Source: Clostridium cylindrosporum DSM 605
Lineage (GTDB): Bacteria; Bacillota; Clostridia; Clostridiales; Caloramatoraceae
Direction: 5' to 3'
NCBI RefSeq assembly: GCF_001047375.1
Contig: NZ_LFVU01000027.1
Location: 248,001-312,000 of the forward strand
Length of the DNA stretch: 64,000 nucleotides
The notes under the pieces were generated by a model. It was not told the origin of the DNA, did not search any database, and was given only the letters and a program-made list of their open reading frames with translations. A program made the translations under genes and the position numbers. This document shows positions 33,266 to 42,985 of the stretch, in pieces. Every line of letters begins with the position of its first letter. Position 1 is the stretch's first letter.

Positions 33266-35833
33266 ATGAAAACATTAGTAGTATTAGATGGAAATAGTAT
33301 TATAAATAGAGCTTTTTATGCTCTACCAGCTATGACAAACTCAAAGGCAATACCAACAGGAGCCGTATATGGATTTACAAACATGCTTTTTAAAATAGTA
33401 AATGATATTAAGCCAAATTATATAGCAGCTGCCTTTGATAGAAAAGCACCTACATTTAGACATATTGAATATAAGGAATATAAAGCTGGAAGAAAGAAGA
33501 TGCCGGATGAGCTTAGGGTTCAAATGGAGCCAGCAAAAAAGCTTTTAGAGGCATTTAATATAGGGATATATGAAATAGATGGCTATGAGGCAGACGATAT
33601 AATAGGAACAATAGCTAGAAAGTTTGAAGGAGAAGAGTTAAAAGTAATAATAATAACAGGAGATAAGGATTCTCTTCAGTTGATAAGTGAGAATACCAAT
33701 ATATATCTTACTAAAAAGGGAACAACAGATATTGAGGTATGTGACATTAACTATTTAAAGGAAAAGTTTGATTTAGATGCTAAAGGATTTATTGAATTAA
33801 AGGGTCTTATGGGCGATAAATCTGATAACATACCAGGTGTTCCAGGTGTGGGAGAAAAGACAGCATTAAAACTTTTGCATCAATATAAAACCATAGAAGG
33901 TGTTTATGAGAATATAGAGGCTGTTTCAGGTAAAAAGCTAAAGGAAAACCTTATTAATCATAGAGAAGATGCATTTTTAAGTAAAAAACTTTCAGAGATA
34001 GATTGTAATGTACCATTAGAATTTAACTTAGAAGATATGGATTTTAAAGGTTATAATTCAGATAAAGTTGAAAAAATTTTTATAGAATTAGAATTTAAAA
34101 GTTTACTGGGAAAGATTTCCCAGAAAATAGAGAGTACATATGAAGATGAAGTAGTTTTATCTGGAATTAAAACATACACTTCTATAGATGATGTAATAGA
34201 ATCAGTTAAAAGTAGTGGATTTCTAAGTGTTGTTCCTAAGAAATCAAAGGGAGAAATACTTGGTATTATAATAAATGAAGGTTATTTTATACCAAGTGGT
34301 GATATATATAAGCTTAAAGATGTATTTGAGGATACTAATATATCTAAGTATACATATGGAGGAAAAGAGGTATATACTTATATTTTAAAACTTGGAATTT
34401 CTATGAATTCCCTTAAGTTTGATGCAGAAATTGCAGCATATCTAATTAATCCATCGGAAAGCAAGTATGACATAAAGAGCATAATTAATAGATATGCAAA
34501 TGTTAGTGGACTATCTAGGTATGAAGATGATTCTGAGGAAGTCCTAGTTTCACTTATAGAGAATCTTAAGGGCATTAAGGAAAACATGCTAGAGGAAATT
34601 AAGTCAAAGGGTATGGAAATTTTGTTTGAGGAAGTTGAAATGCCTTTAGTAGAAACCTTAGCTAGTATGGAATATTTAGGCTTTAAGGTTAATAAGGAGA
34701 AGTTAGATGAGCTAGGAAAGGTAATAGTTTCTGATATTGAGAAATTAACAAAGGATATATACTCTATGGTAGGTGAAGAGTTTAATATAAATTCTCCAAA
34801 GCAATTAGGCGTTATATTATTTGAGAAAATGGATTTGCCTGTTATCAAAAAAACAAAAACTGGATATTCAACAGATGCAGAGGTTTTAGATGAGCTTTCA
34901 GGCAAGCATGAAATAATATCTAAAATAATACAGTTTAGACAACTTTCGAAGTTAAACTCTACATATATAGAGGGACTTAAATCATGTATACAAGATGATG
35001 AAAAAATACACTCTAGTTTTAATCAAACAATTACAACAACAGGTAGAATATCAAGTACAGAACCAAACCTACAAAATATTCCGATAAAGCTTGAAATGGG
35101 AAGACAAATAAGAAAGGCATTTGTTCCAAGTGATAGTGATTATGTAATTATGGCTGCGGACTATTCCCAAATAGAGCTTAGAATACTTGCACATATATCA
35201 GAGGATGAAAATCTTATATATGCCTTTAATAATAATCAAGATATACATACAAGAACAGCTTCAGAGGTATTTTCTGTACCTATGGAAGAGGTTACAAATA
35301 TCCAAAGAAGTAATGCTAAGGCAGTTAACTTTGGTATAGTATATGGATTAAGCGATTTTGGGCTATCTAAAGATCTTAAAATAACAAGAAAAGAAGCGAA
35401 GCAGTATATAGATAACTACTTTGCAAGATATCAAGGGGTAAAGACATATCTAGATAATACTATAGAAACTGCTAAAACACAGGGGTATGTTAAAACATTA
35501 ATAAATAGAGTTAGATATATTCCAGAGATATCCTCATCAAATAGAAATGTTCGAATGTATGGGGAAAGACTTGCTATGAATACACCGATACAAGGAACAG
35601 CTGCAGATATTATAAAAATAGCAATGGTCAATGTATATGCAAGACTAAAAAATGAGAAATTTAGGTCGAAACTTATCCTACAGGTACATGATGAACTAAT
35701 ACTAGAAGTTCATAAAGATGAGCTAGAAAAAATGAAGTTATTAGTTGAAGAGGAGATGAAAAATACTCTTAAGTTAAGTGTACCATTAGAAATTAGTATG
35801 AACTTCGGTGAAAATTGGTATGAGGCAAAATAG
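33266..35833 (+). CDS. polA: DNA polymerase I
   Basis: This 855-residue protein has a 5'-3' exonuclease domain (LDGNSIINRAFYAL, then GDKSDNIPGVPGVGEKTA). The middle domain lacks the acidic residues of an active 3'-5' exonuclease, as in many Firmicutes. The polymerase domain shows SQIELRILAHISED, RSNAKAVNFGIVYG and the QVHDELILEV motif C. It fills gaps in repair and removes Okazaki primers. It is followed by coaE after 8 bp. Confidence 0.96.
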   Translation: MKTLVVLDGNSIINRAFYALPAMTNSKAIPTGAVYGFTNMLFKIVNDIKPNYIAAAFDRKAPTFRHIEYKEYKAGRKKMPDELRVQMEPAKKLLEAFNIGIYEIDGYEADDIIGTIARKFEGEELKVIIITGDKDSLQLISENTNIYLTKKGTTDIEVCDINYLKEKFDLDAKGFIELKGLMGDKSDNIPGVPGVGEKTALKLLHQYKTIEGVYENIEAVSGKKLKENLINHREDAFLSKKLSEIDCNVPLEFNLEDMDFKGYNSDKVEKIFIELEFKSLLGKISQKIESTYEDEVVLSGIKTYTSIDDVIESVKSSGFLSVVPKKSKGEILGIIINEGYFIPSGDIYKLKDVFEDTNISKYTYGGKEVYTYILKLGISMNSLKFDAEIAAYLINPSESKYDIKSIINRYANVSGLSRYEDDSEEVLVSLIENLKGIKENMLEEIKSKGMEILFEEVEMPLVETLASMEYLGFKVNKEKLDELGKVIVSDIEKLTKDIYSMVGEEFNINSPKQLGVILFEKMDLPVIKKTKTGYSTDAEVLDELSGKHEIISKIIQFRQLSKLNSTYIEGLKSCIQDDEKIHSSFNQTITTTGRISSTEPNLQNIPIKLEMGRQIRKAFVPSDSDYVIMAADYSQIELRILAHISEDENLIYAFNNNQDIHTRTASEVFSVPMEEVTNIQRSNAKAVNFGIVYGLSDFGLSKDLKITRKEAKQYIDNYFARYQGVKTYLDNTIETAKTQGYVKTLINRVRYIPEISSSNRNVRMYGERLAMNTPIQGTAADIIKIAMVNVYARLKNEKFRSKLILQVHDELILEVHKDELEKMKLLVEEEMKNTLKLSVPLEISMNFGENWYEAK

Positions 35834-35841
35834 GAGAAGAT

Positions 35842-36438
35842 ATGAGGGTAATTGGATTAACAGGAGGGATTGGCACTGGTAAAAGTACAGCTTCCTCTAT
35901 AATAAAAAGCCTAAATATTAAAGTAATAGATTGTGATATAGTATCAAGAGAAGTAGTTAAGGATAAGGAAGTTTTGAACCTGTTAGAAGAAACCTTTGGA
36001 AATAAAGTTATAACTTCAAGTAATGAACTTGATAGGAAGCAACTTGGAAAAATAGTATTCAAAAGCAAAGAAAATTTAAATAAACTTAACTCTATATTAC
36101 ATCCTATTATGAAAATTAGAATTAAGAATTATATAAAGGTATATGCAAAAACAGAAAAGCTTTGCATAGTAGATGGTGCTATTTTAATAGAAGCAGGGTT
36201 CTGTGATTTAGTAGATGATATAATTCTTATTTCTTCAAGTGAAGAGCTCCAATTAAAAAGGGTAAATGAAAGAGATGGACATTCGTATGAATATATAAAG
36301 GATGTAATAAAATCACAAATGCCTTTAGACGAGAAGAAAAAATACTGCAAATACATTATAGAAAACAATGAAGGAATAGATGAACTAAGAGAAAAAGTAG
36401 AAAATGTTATAAAAACATTATTGGATTTGGAGGCATAG
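35842..36438 (+). CDS. coaE: dephospho-CoA kinase
   Basis: This 198-residue kinase performs the last step of CoA synthesis, adding the 3' phosphate to dephospho-CoA. GLTGGIGTGKST is the P-loop; DCDIVSREVV and the LID-like RVNERDGH segment follow. It sits between polA and a lytic transglycosylase, with AGGAGAAG before ATG. Confidence 0.95.
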   Translation: MRVIGLTGGIGTGKSTASSIIKSLNIKVIDCDIVSREVVKDKEVLNLLEETFGNKVITSSNELDRKQLGKIVFKSKENLNKLNSILHPIMKIRIKNYIKVYAKTEKLCIVDGAILIEAGFCDLVDDIILISSSEELQLKRVNERDGHSYEYIKDVIKSQMPLDEKKKYCKYIIENNEGIDELREKVENVIKTLLDLEA

Positions 36439-36439
36439 A

Positions 36440-36988
36440 ATGTTTAAAAAATTGGCAAAGATAGCTCTAGTAATAATTTGTTTTGCTACATTATTAGGAG
36501 CTTTTCATAAACCAATGTTAAAGCAGGTTTATAAATTAGAATATAAAGAAACCATCGATAAGTATGCAGATAATTATAAAATTGATAGGGAGCTTGTTTA
36601 TGCTCTTATAAAGAAGGAAAGCAAGTATGATCCCCTTGCTGTTTCGAAAAAAGGAGCAATGGGATTGATGCAGATAATGCCAGATACAGGGAAGTATATA
36701 TCAGGTCTTTTAGGAGAAAAGAATTTTAAGATAAATGACCTATATGATGCTGAAAAAAATATTAACTATGGTACATATTATCTAGCTAAGCTTTCTAAGG
36801 ATTTTAATGGAGATGTAGAGGCTATACTTGCAGCTTATAATGGTGGGGAAGGTAACGTTAGAAAGTGGATGACTGAAAATGGTAATGAACTTTATGAAGA
36901 TAAAATTCCATTTAAGCAAACAAGGAACTACATTAAATCTATAAAAAGAGATTATAATATTTATCGCTATCTTTATATAAGTAAATAG
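36440..36988 (+). CDS. membrane-anchored lytic transglycosylase
   Basis: This 182-residue protein starts with a signal/anchor segment (about 5-23), followed by an SLT domain. The catalytic Glu lies in ALIKKESKYDP, with GAMGLMQIMPDT and ILAAYNGGEGNVRKW downstream. It cleaves the peptidoglycan glycan strand, leaving anhydro-MurNAc ends. It starts 1 bp after coaE ends and is co-transcribed. Confidence 0.92.
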   Translation: MFKKLAKIALVIICFATLLGAFHKPMLKQVYKLEYKETIDKYADNYKIDRELVYALIKKESKYDPLAVSKKGAMGLMQIMPDTGKYISGLLGEKNFKINDLYDAEKNINYGTYYLAKLSKDFNGDVEAILAAYNGGEGNVRKWMTENGNELYEDKIPFKQTRNYIKSIKRDYNIYRYLYISK

Positions 36989-37036
36989 TATTTGATTTCA
37001 AAAATGCAATATGATAAAATATCCTCATCAGACTTA

Positions 37037-37121
37037 GCAGATGTGGTGGAACGGCAGACACGCTATCTTGAGGGGGTAGTGTCCACAGGGCGTGCGGGTT
37101 CAAATCCCGCCATCTGCACCA
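37037..37121 (+). tRNA. tRNA-Leu(GAG)
   Basis: This is an 85-nt class II tRNA with encoded CCA. The acceptor stem GCAGATG pairs with CATCTGC. The anticodon stem CTATC/GGTAG holds the loop TTGAGGG, anticodon GAG, reading CUC/CUU. A variable arm (GTCCACAGGGC) and T-arm CGGGTTCAAATCCCG are present. Confidence 0.95.
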
Positions 37122-37148
37122 ATTTGAGTATATATTTAAAAAAATAAT

Positions 37149-37172
37149 GAGCCTAGGAATTATCCTAGGCTC
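37149..37172. terminator. terminator between tRNA-Leu(GAG) and bioY
   Basis: A perfect 10-bp stem (GAGCCTAGGA with TCCTAGGCTC) with a 4-nt loop is followed by GATTTTATTT. It can serve both convergent units. Confidence 0.85.
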
Positions 37173-37191
37173 GATTTTATTTAAGTTAAAT

Positions 37192-37746
37192 TTAATAGTT
37201 CGTAGAAAATAAAGAACTTTTTATAAGTGCTTTTCTTATTTGCATTCCAATTACAAGTGATAGAAAGATTTTAACTAAATCAAATGGTACAAATGGAATA
37301 ACACCTGCCAGCAAAGCTTTATTAAAGCTCATATTTGTGATAAGTGAAAGCTGAACTGTTCCTATCCCATATATACATATAAGTCCGAGTATTATTCCTA
37401 AAGCGTTTATAAAAATATTAGGTTTAAGTGCCAGATAACCTACAATAAAAGCGGCTATTGGAAAACTAATTATATATCCTCCTGTAGGTCCTAAAACCTT
37501 ATTTATTCCTCCGGAGAATTGTGCGAACACAGGAAAACCAACTGTACCTACAAGAACATAAGTAACTTGGGAAATAGAACCAAGCTTTGGACCAAGTATA
37601 ATTGCAGAAATAAATACAGAGAATAATTGTAGTGTGAAAGGTATTGGTGTAAATCCAAGTGGTATAGCTATTTGACTGCATATTGCTGTTAATGAAGCAA
37701 AAAGTGCACAAAGTATTAGCTCTTTAGTTGTTAAGAATTTTTTCAT
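37192..37746 (-). CDS. bioY: biotin transporter BioY
   Basis: This 184-residue membrane protein with about six helices is the substrate-binding (S) component of an ECF-type biotin transporter. The conserved BioY stretch GPTGGYIISFPIAAF lies at about residues 87-101. A BirA operator upstream shows it is biotin-controlled. No ECF ATPase genes are adjacent, so it probably uses the shared energy module. Confidence 0.93.
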   Translation of the reverse strand: MKKFLTTKELILCALFASLTAICSQIAIPLGFTPIPFTLQLFSVFISAIILGPKLGSISQVTYVLVGTVGFPVFAQFSGGINKVLGPTGGYIISFPIAAFIVGYLALKPNIFINALGIILGLICIYGIGTVQLSLITNMSFNKALLAGVIPFVPFDLVKIFLSLVIGMQIRKALIKSSLFSTNY

Positions 37747-37765
37747 GTTTTAACCTCCTGATGAT

Positions 37766-37797
37766 TTGTTAACCTGTACTTAAAATATCGTTAACAA
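37766..37797 (-). promoter_or_regulatory. BirA operator of bioY
   Basis: TTGTTAAC, 16 bp, then GTTAACAA is a perfect match to the Firmicute BirA box. It lies just upstream of bioY and should be bound by biotinyl-AMP-loaded BirA when biotin is plentiful. Confidence 0.88.
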
Positions 37798-37934
37798 TGA
37801 TTATAAATAAAAGATAAATATATGTCAAATTTTTTTTCAGTAATAAATATGGTACAATATTTACAATTACAAAATAATAATTTATAATAGATAATAATTA
37901 TTTACAAGAAAATAGATATAGGGAGGTAGCTAAT

Positions 37935-38114
37935 ATGGAAATAAAGGAAAAAGTTTTACATGCATTAAGAGAGGCAGAATCACCACTTAAGGCTGGGGAA
38001 ATAGCTGAAATTATAGGTGAAGAAAAATCTGAAGTTGATAAGGTTATTAAACTTCTAAAAAAAGACGAGGAAGTTATATCACCTAAAAGATGTTATTATC
38101 AAATAAATGAATAA
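37935..38114 (+). CDS. 59-residue winged-helix DNA-binding protein
   Basis: This small protein is essentially one winged helix (EKVLHALREAESPLKAGEIA, then SEVDKVIKLLKKDEEVISPKR). GGGAGG lies 9 nt before ATG 37935. It is divergent from bioY and has its own terminator. It resembles single-domain clostridial regulators of unknown target; a link with biotin is not shown. Confidence 0.75.
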   Translation: MEIKEKVLHALREAESPLKAGEIAEIIGEEKSEVDKVIKLLKKDEEVISPKRCYYQINE

Positions 38115-38123
38115 TTTATAAAT

Positions 38124-38156
38124 AAGAGGAGTATGCAATATACTCCTCTTATTTTG
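38124..38156 (+). terminator. terminator of winged-helix gene
   Basis: AAGAGGAGTA pairs with TACTCCTCTT and is followed by ATTTTGT. Confidence 0.75.
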
Positions 38157-38256
38157 TATAAAATAAATTATAAACTTGTAAAGGATTTTTAATAAGAATT
38201 GTTGAATATAACAGTAAAGGCCTAGTCCTTCCTATTATCAAATAGAGGAAAAGGTG

Positions 38257-38796
38257 ATGAGTTTGATACCAGTCAATATAATAATAGGTGAAATTACGGT
38301 TCGTGACATAATTTATGAGGAACTTCCTCAAATACACAGGTTGTTAAATGAGTCAGATGAGACAAAAGCACTTCTAGGTAAAAAAGAAAGCTTTCAATTT
38401 GAAGAAATTAAGGAGAGATATTTAGAGTCACTCTCAAGTGTTTCAGATTTTTTTCTAGGAGTCTATTTAAAGGAAGAGATAATTGGAATTTTAAAGGGAA
38501 GGTTTGAAAATAGGTCTTGTACAGAAGTTTGGTTTTTAACATATGTTTTAAGTGAGAGATACAGAAAACGTGGATTTGGAAGTAAAATATTAAGTGGGGT
38601 AGAAGAGTGGTTTGGGGAATATTATTCAATATATAGATTTTGTGTATTAGCATATGAGGATAATTCCAATGCTATGGAATTTTGGAATAAAAATAATTAC
38701 AAACTACTAAGACGAACTAATATAAAGCATCCATCCAAAACAGGAGCAGTTGTTATACTAGAGAAAACGGAGGATAAAAATGGACTTAAACACTAG
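38257..38796 (+). CDS. GNAT-family N-acetyltransferase
   Basis: This is a 179-residue acetyltransferase. The acetyl-CoA-binding motif A region reads VLSERYRKRGFGSKIL (about 105-120), and NSNAMEFWNKNNY-type residues follow near 150. The substrate is unknown. ATG 38257 fits GAGGAAAAGG upstream best; GTG 38254 and TTG 38263 are possible. Its end overlaps the next gene by 17 bp, so the two are translated together. Confidence 0.8.
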   Translation: MSLIPVNIIIGEITVRDIIYEELPQIHRLLNESDETKALLGKKESFQFEEIKERYLESLSSVSDFFLGVYLKEEIIGILKGRFENRSCTEVWFLTYVLSERYRKRGFGSKILSGVEEWFGEYYSIYRFCVLAYEDNSNAMEFWNKNNYKLLRRTNIKHPSKTGAVVILEKTEDKNGLKH

Positions 38797-39421
38797 ATGG
38801 TTTAAAGATAAAGTTTTAGAAAAAACAAAAAAATCTTTAGAGTCTAAGGGATATGATGTATACATTGTTAAAGATAAAAGTGAAGCAAAAAAGAAGGTTA
38901 TTTCTTTAATAGAGGCAAAAAGTACTGTAGGTGTAGGAGGAAGCCAAACACTACTACAGTGTGATATTTTAAACTCTCTTAGAGAAGGTGACTATAATTT
39001 TTTAGACAGATATAAAGAAGGATTAACACCTAGTGAGGTTAAAGAAGTTCACAAAGAAGCATTTTTTAGCGATTACTATTTGACTAGTAGTAATGCTATA
39101 ACTGAAAGCGGGGAGTTAGTAAATTTAGATGGTCTTGGAAATAGAGTAGCTGCAATGATTTACGGACCTAAAAAGGTTATTGTAGTGGTGGGAGAAAATA
39201 AGATAGTAAGAGACATAGATAGTGCATATGAAAGAGTTAGGAAATATGTAGCTCCAATTAACTGTAAAAGATTAAATATGGACAATCCCTGTGTTAAAGT
39301 TTCAGAATGTGTAAATTGCTCTAGTGAGAATAGGATATGCAATCACTTAGTAGTTACATTTAGACAAAACACAAAGGGAAGAGGGATTGTAGTACTTGTT
39401 AAGGAGGAGATTGGGTATTAA
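38780..39421 (+). CDS. LUD-domain (LutC-like) protein
   Basis: This 213-residue protein belongs to the LUD/DUF162 family. It has a conserved GVGGSQTL segment, the SSNAITESGELVNLDG motif and a cysteine-rich C-terminal part (CVKVSECVNCSSENRICN). LutC is needed for lactate use in Bacillus, but the stand-alone clostridial members are of unknown role. It is coupled to the acetyltransferase gene. Confidence 0.85.
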   Translation: MDLNTRWFKDKVLEKTKKSLESKGYDVYIVKDKSEAKKKVISLIEAKSTVGVGGSQTLLQCDILNSLREGDYNFLDRYKEGLTPSEVKEVHKEAFFSDYYLTSSNAITESGELVNLDGLGNRVAAMIYGPKKVIVVVGENKIVRDIDSAYERVRKYVAPINCKRLNMDNPCVKVSECVNCSSENRICNHLVVTFRQNTKGRGIVVLVKEEIGY

Positions 39422-39448
39422 TAGCTATACTAATGATAAAGGATTTAA

Positions 39449-39479
39449 AGCCGCTGATTTTTCAGTGGCTATGTTTTTT
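39449..39479 (+). terminator. terminator of acetyltransferase-LUD pair
   Basis: AGCCGCTGA pairs with TCAGTGGCT (one wobble), then ATGTTTTTT. Confidence 0.8.
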
Positions 39480-39520
39480 AGTGATAATGTAAAAATATGT
39501 AACAAAATGGAGGTATAAAG

Positions 39521-40180
39521 ATGAGATACACGAGAGTTGAAATAAAAAGCACACTTAATAAGTATAAGGTCATAATCTGTTTTACGATACTTCTTCCAAT
39601 TATATCATTAATACTTGGGAAGGTTTTAATAAATTATTCTCAAAACGAAGCTACAAGTATTGCAGTTAGGTTAAATGATTTTAAAAGTGTATACTTTCTT
39701 CAATTAGGTGTATTCGAAAAGGAAGATGGGGCTAGAAATAAAATTGCTGCTCTTAAGAATAAAAATATAGATGCACTGCTACTTAAAGATGGAAAGTATT
39801 TTAAGGTAATTTCAGCAATGGCTTCAAGTCCTAAAAAGTTAGAAGAGAGAAAAAGATATTTAGAAGGAAAAGAAGTTACCTGCTATATAAAAGATTTTTC
39901 TATAGAGGGTGTAGAAAAGTCAAAAGATGGGAATATAAAAGAATATGCATCATTTGTAAAAGAGTATATATTAGCGGCACTTGATGGAAAAGAATCTGTA
40001 ATGAAATCAAGTTATAATTCAATCACAAAATATAAAACTTTAACAGGAGAAAGTGGCAAATCACAAAAGAAGATTAATTCATTTATAAAGAATCATTTAG
40101 AGAGTTATTCAAAAGATGTTGATGAGAATTCTCTTAAGAACATATTAGAAGTAGTGGTAAATTATAGTGAATTAGTATAG
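39521..40180 (+). CDS. membrane-anchored SPOR-domain-like protein
   Basis: This 219-residue protein has an N-terminal membrane anchor (about 17-37). A SPOR-like domain follows (YFLQLGVFEKEDGARNKIAA, then KVISAMASSPKKLEERKRYL). SPOR domains bind denuded glycan strands at division sites. Its neighbours (DUF4321, maf, radC, mre genes) fit a cell-envelope role. The C-terminal 80 residues are helical and unassigned. Confidence 0.75.
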   Translation: MRYTRVEIKSTLNKYKVIICFTILLPIISLILGKVLINYSQNEATSIAVRLNDFKSVYFLQLGVFEKEDGARNKIAALKNKNIDALLLKDGKYFKVISAMASSPKKLEERKRYLEGKEVTCYIKDFSIEGVEKSKDGNIKEYASFVKEYILAALDGKESVMKSSYNSITKYKTLTGESGKSQKKINSFIKNHLESYSKDVDENSLKNILEVVVNYSELV

Positions 40181-40362
40181 CCAATGTGTTTTGTTTATAG
40201 TTATTAAGAAAAGATTAAGAAATTAAAACTTTTTGTGAAAGGATTTAAATTACTTGTTTAATAATATTTAAAATGATAAACTTAAGTAGAAAGATTTTGG
40301 TTTTTTTGCAGTTTAAAGTTTTAGCTTCTTAACTATAAAATGAATGTTAAGGTGGTTAATAT

Positions 40363-40629
40363 ATGAGTGTACGATCAGGAAAAGGCTACATATACCTTTT
40401 TACACTAATTATTATTTTTGGACTCGCAGGAGGGGCTCTTGGTGATGCCCTTGGACAGAACTTTCAATTTTTAGAATTCTTAGGTACTGGATATACTTTA
40501 GGAATGACGAAACCTTTTGAAGTTAACCTAGGACTTTTAAGTTTTACATTTGGAATTAATTTTACATTTAATATACTATCGATAGGTGGTATGATATTGG
40601 GATATACACTTTATAGAAAAATGTGGTGA
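40363..40629 (+). CDS. DUF4321 membrane protein
   Basis: This is an 88-residue protein with two membrane helices (FTLIIIFGLAGGALGDALG and a C-terminal helix) and the characteristic GLLSFTFGINFTFNILS stretch. DUF4321 is common next to maf in clostridia. The role is unknown. Only 4 bp separate it from maf. Confidence 0.8.
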   Translation: MSVRSGKGYIYLFTLIIIFGLAGGALGDALGQNFQFLEFLGTGYTLGMTKPFEVNLGLLSFTFGINFTFNILSIGGMILGYTLYRKMW

Positions 40630-40633
40630 TAAT

Positions 40634-41215
40634 ATGGATATTATTTTAGCTTCGGCGTCATCAAGAAGACGAGATATTCTAAAGATGTTTAATTTAGACT
40701 TTAAGGTTGAACCATCTAACATAGATGAGAGCATTAGCATAGACGATCCATACGAATTAGTAGAAAAATTGGCATATGATAAAGCAATGAATATTTCATA
40801 TAATAAGCCTAATTCTCTGGTAATTGGTGCAGATACCATTGTATATTCAAATGGCACCATACTTGGAAAACCAAAATCAAAGGATGAAGCATTTAAAATG
40901 CTAAAGTCCTTAAGTGGAAGAGAACATTTTGTTATAACTGGTGTGTCTCTTATTTGTAAGGATAAAAATATATCTATGAAGGATCATGAAGTTACAAAGG
41001 TATATTTTAAGAATCTTTCTGATGACGAAATTTTATCATACATAGAAACTGGGGATCCACTAGATAAAGCAGGATCATATGGAATACAAGGCATGGCTAG
41101 TGCATTTGTAGAAAAAATAGAAGGATGTTATTTTAATGTTGTAGGACTTCCTACAAGTAAAGTTTATAGTTTATTAGGGAGGATTGGGGTAAATCTTTTA
41201 GAAAGGAAGTTTTAA
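40634..41215 (+). CDS. maf: Maf-family nucleotide pyrophosphatase
   Basis: This 193-residue enzyme hydrolyses non-canonical or excess nucleoside triphosphates to monophosphates. ILASASSRRRDIL is the Maf signature, followed by VIGADTIVYSNG, GREHFVITGVSL, and DKAGSYGIQG. It lies in the maf-radC-mreBCD cluster. Confidence 0.94.
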   Translation: MDIILASASSRRRDILKMFNLDFKVEPSNIDESISIDDPYELVEKLAYDKAMNISYNKPNSLVIGADTIVYSNGTILGKPKSKDEAFKMLKSLSGREHFVITGVSLICKDKNISMKDHEVTKVYFKNLSDDEILSYIETGDPLDKAGSYGIQGMASAFVEKIEGCYFNVVGLPTSKVYSLLGRIGVNLLERKF

Positions 41216-41216
41216 G

Positions 41217-41906
41217 TTGAAATCAAACAACCTATCAATAAAAGAAATACCTCAAAACGATAGACCAAGAGAGAGATTACTTAAGTATGGTGCTGAAGTT
41301 TTGTCTAATTCTGAGCTTTTAGCAGTAATACTTAGAACTGGAACAAGAAATTTAAATGCTATTTCACTTGCACAAAATATATTAAGTTCTAAAGAAGGAC
41401 TAAAGTTTTTATGTAGTGCTTCTGTTCAAGAACTTTCGAGTATAAGTGGGATAGGAAGTGCTAAAGCAGCAATTATAAAAGCTTCTATTGAACTTGGCAG
41501 GAGGCTAAGGAACTTTAGAACAGATGAAAAGATTAAAATTACCTCACCAAAGGATATGGCTAATATGCTAATGGAGGATATGAGGTATTTAAAAAAGGAA
41601 CATTTTAGGGTAGTATTTCTCAATACTAAAAATATAGTTCTTGATGTTAGTGATTTATCTATTGGAACATTAAATTCATCTGTAGTGCATCCAAGGGAAG
41701 TATTCTATGATGCTATTAAAAAAACCGCTTATTCTATAGTAATATGTCACAATCATCCATCAGGAGATCCTACTCCTAGTAGTGAAGATATAAATGTTAC
41801 AAATCGTTTAAGTGAAGTAGGAAAAATAATTGGGATTGAATTATTAGATCATCTTGTTATAGGTGATGGAGTATATGTTAGTTTCAAAGAAAAAGGTTTA
41901 ATTTAA
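41217..41906 (+). CDS. radC: RadC/UPF0758 DNA repair-associated protein
   Basis: This 229-residue protein has an N-terminal helix-hairpin-helix region (ELSSISGIGSAKAA) and a JAB/MPN metal domain with HNHPSGDPTPSSED. Despite the historic name its repair role is disputed. It starts at TTG 41217, one base after maf, with AAAGGAAG upstream. Confidence 0.94.
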   Translation: MKSNNLSIKEIPQNDRPRERLLKYGAEVLSNSELLAVILRTGTRNLNAISLAQNILSSKEGLKFLCSASVQELSSISGIGSAKAAIIKASIELGRRLRNFRTDEKIKITSPKDMANMLMEDMRYLKKEHFRVVFLNTKNIVLDVSDLSIGTLNSSVVHPREVFYDAIKKTAYSIVICHNHPSGDPTPSSEDINVTNRLSEVGKIIGIELLDHLVIGDGVYVSFKEKGLI

Positions 41907-41952
41907 GACATAATAAACAGCAAAATGTGTATAACAGAAAGGGGAATTTTAC

Positions 41953-42954
41953 ATGGCTTTCTTCGGAATTACAAAAGATATGGGAATTGATTTAGGAACA
42001 GCAAATACACTTATTTATATGAAGGGGAAAGGAATAATTCTTAATGAGCCTTCAGTAGTGGCAATAAAGAATGATACTACTCCAAAGGTATTAGCAGTTG
42101 GTGATCAGGCTAAGGATATGATTGGTAGAACACCAGGAAACATTGTTGCTATAAGACCACTTAGAGATGGGGTTATAGCGGATTTTGATGTTACGCAAAC
42201 AATGCTTAGAATGTTTATAAAAAAAGTTACTAAAAATAGCTCATTCGTAAGACCAAGAATAGTTGTATGTTATCCATCAGGAGTTACAACTGTTGAGAAA
42301 AGAGCTATTGAAGAGGCTACAAGACAAGCTGGAGCAAGAGAAGTATATCTACTAGAAGAACCTATGGCAGCAGCTATTGGAGCTGGACTTCCAGTTAATG
42401 AGCCAACAGGTAGCATGATTGTAGATATCGGTGGAGGAACTACTGAAGTTGCAATTATTTCTCTTGGAGGAATAGTAACAAGTAAATCTCTAAGAGTTGC
42501 TGGGGATGAATTTGATAGCGCAATTGTAAACTACATTAAAAAAGAATATAACCTTATGATAGGTGAAAGAACAGCTGAACATATTAAGTTTGAAATAGGA
42601 TCAGCATATGGATTAGAAGAAGAACAAAAGATGGATATAAAAGGTAGAGACCTTGTAACTGGGCTACCAAAGCTAATAACAATTTCATCTAGTGAAGTTA
42701 GAAGTGCTCTTCAAGAACCTGTATTAGCTATAGTAGAGTCAATAAAATCTACTCTTGAGAAGACACCACCTGAACTTGCAGCAGATATTATGGAAAAAGG
42801 TATCATGCTAACTGGTGGAGGTGCTTTCTTAAGAGGTCTTGATCAACTTATAAAGACAGAAACTCATATGCCAGTTCACATAGCAGAAAACCCAATTGAT
42901 TGTGTAGCTTTAGGTGCTGGTATGGCTCTTGATACTATAGAGTTTGGAAAGTAA
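41953..42954 (+). CDS. mreB: rod-shape determining protein MreB
   Basis: This 333-residue bacterial actin forms membrane-associated filaments that guide lateral cell-wall growth. Actin motifs are present: [10 protein letters not shown] (phosphate 1), [10 protein letters not shown] (phosphate 2) and [12 protein letters not shown] (adenosine). AAAGGGG precedes ATG. It heads the mreBCD-PBP2 block. Confidence 0.97.
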   Translation: MAFFGITKDMGIDLGTANTLIYMKGKGIILNEPSVVAIKNDTTPKVLAVGDQAKDMIGRTPGNIVAIRPLRDGVIADFDVTQTMLRMFIKKVTKNSSFVRPRIVVCYPSGVTTVEKRAIEEATRQAGAREVYLLEEPMAAAIGAGLPVNEPTGSMIVDIGGGTTEVAIISLGGIVTSKSLRVAGDEFDSAIVNYIKKEYNLMIGERTAEHIKFEIGSAYGLEEEQKMDIKGRDLVTGLPKLITISSSEVRSALQEPVLAIVESIKSTLEKTPPELAADIMEKGIMLTGGGAFLRGLDQLIKTETHMPVHIAENPIDCVALGAGMALDTIEFGK

Positions 42955-42985
42955 AACTTAAAAGCATTTAGAAAGAGGGAGTTAC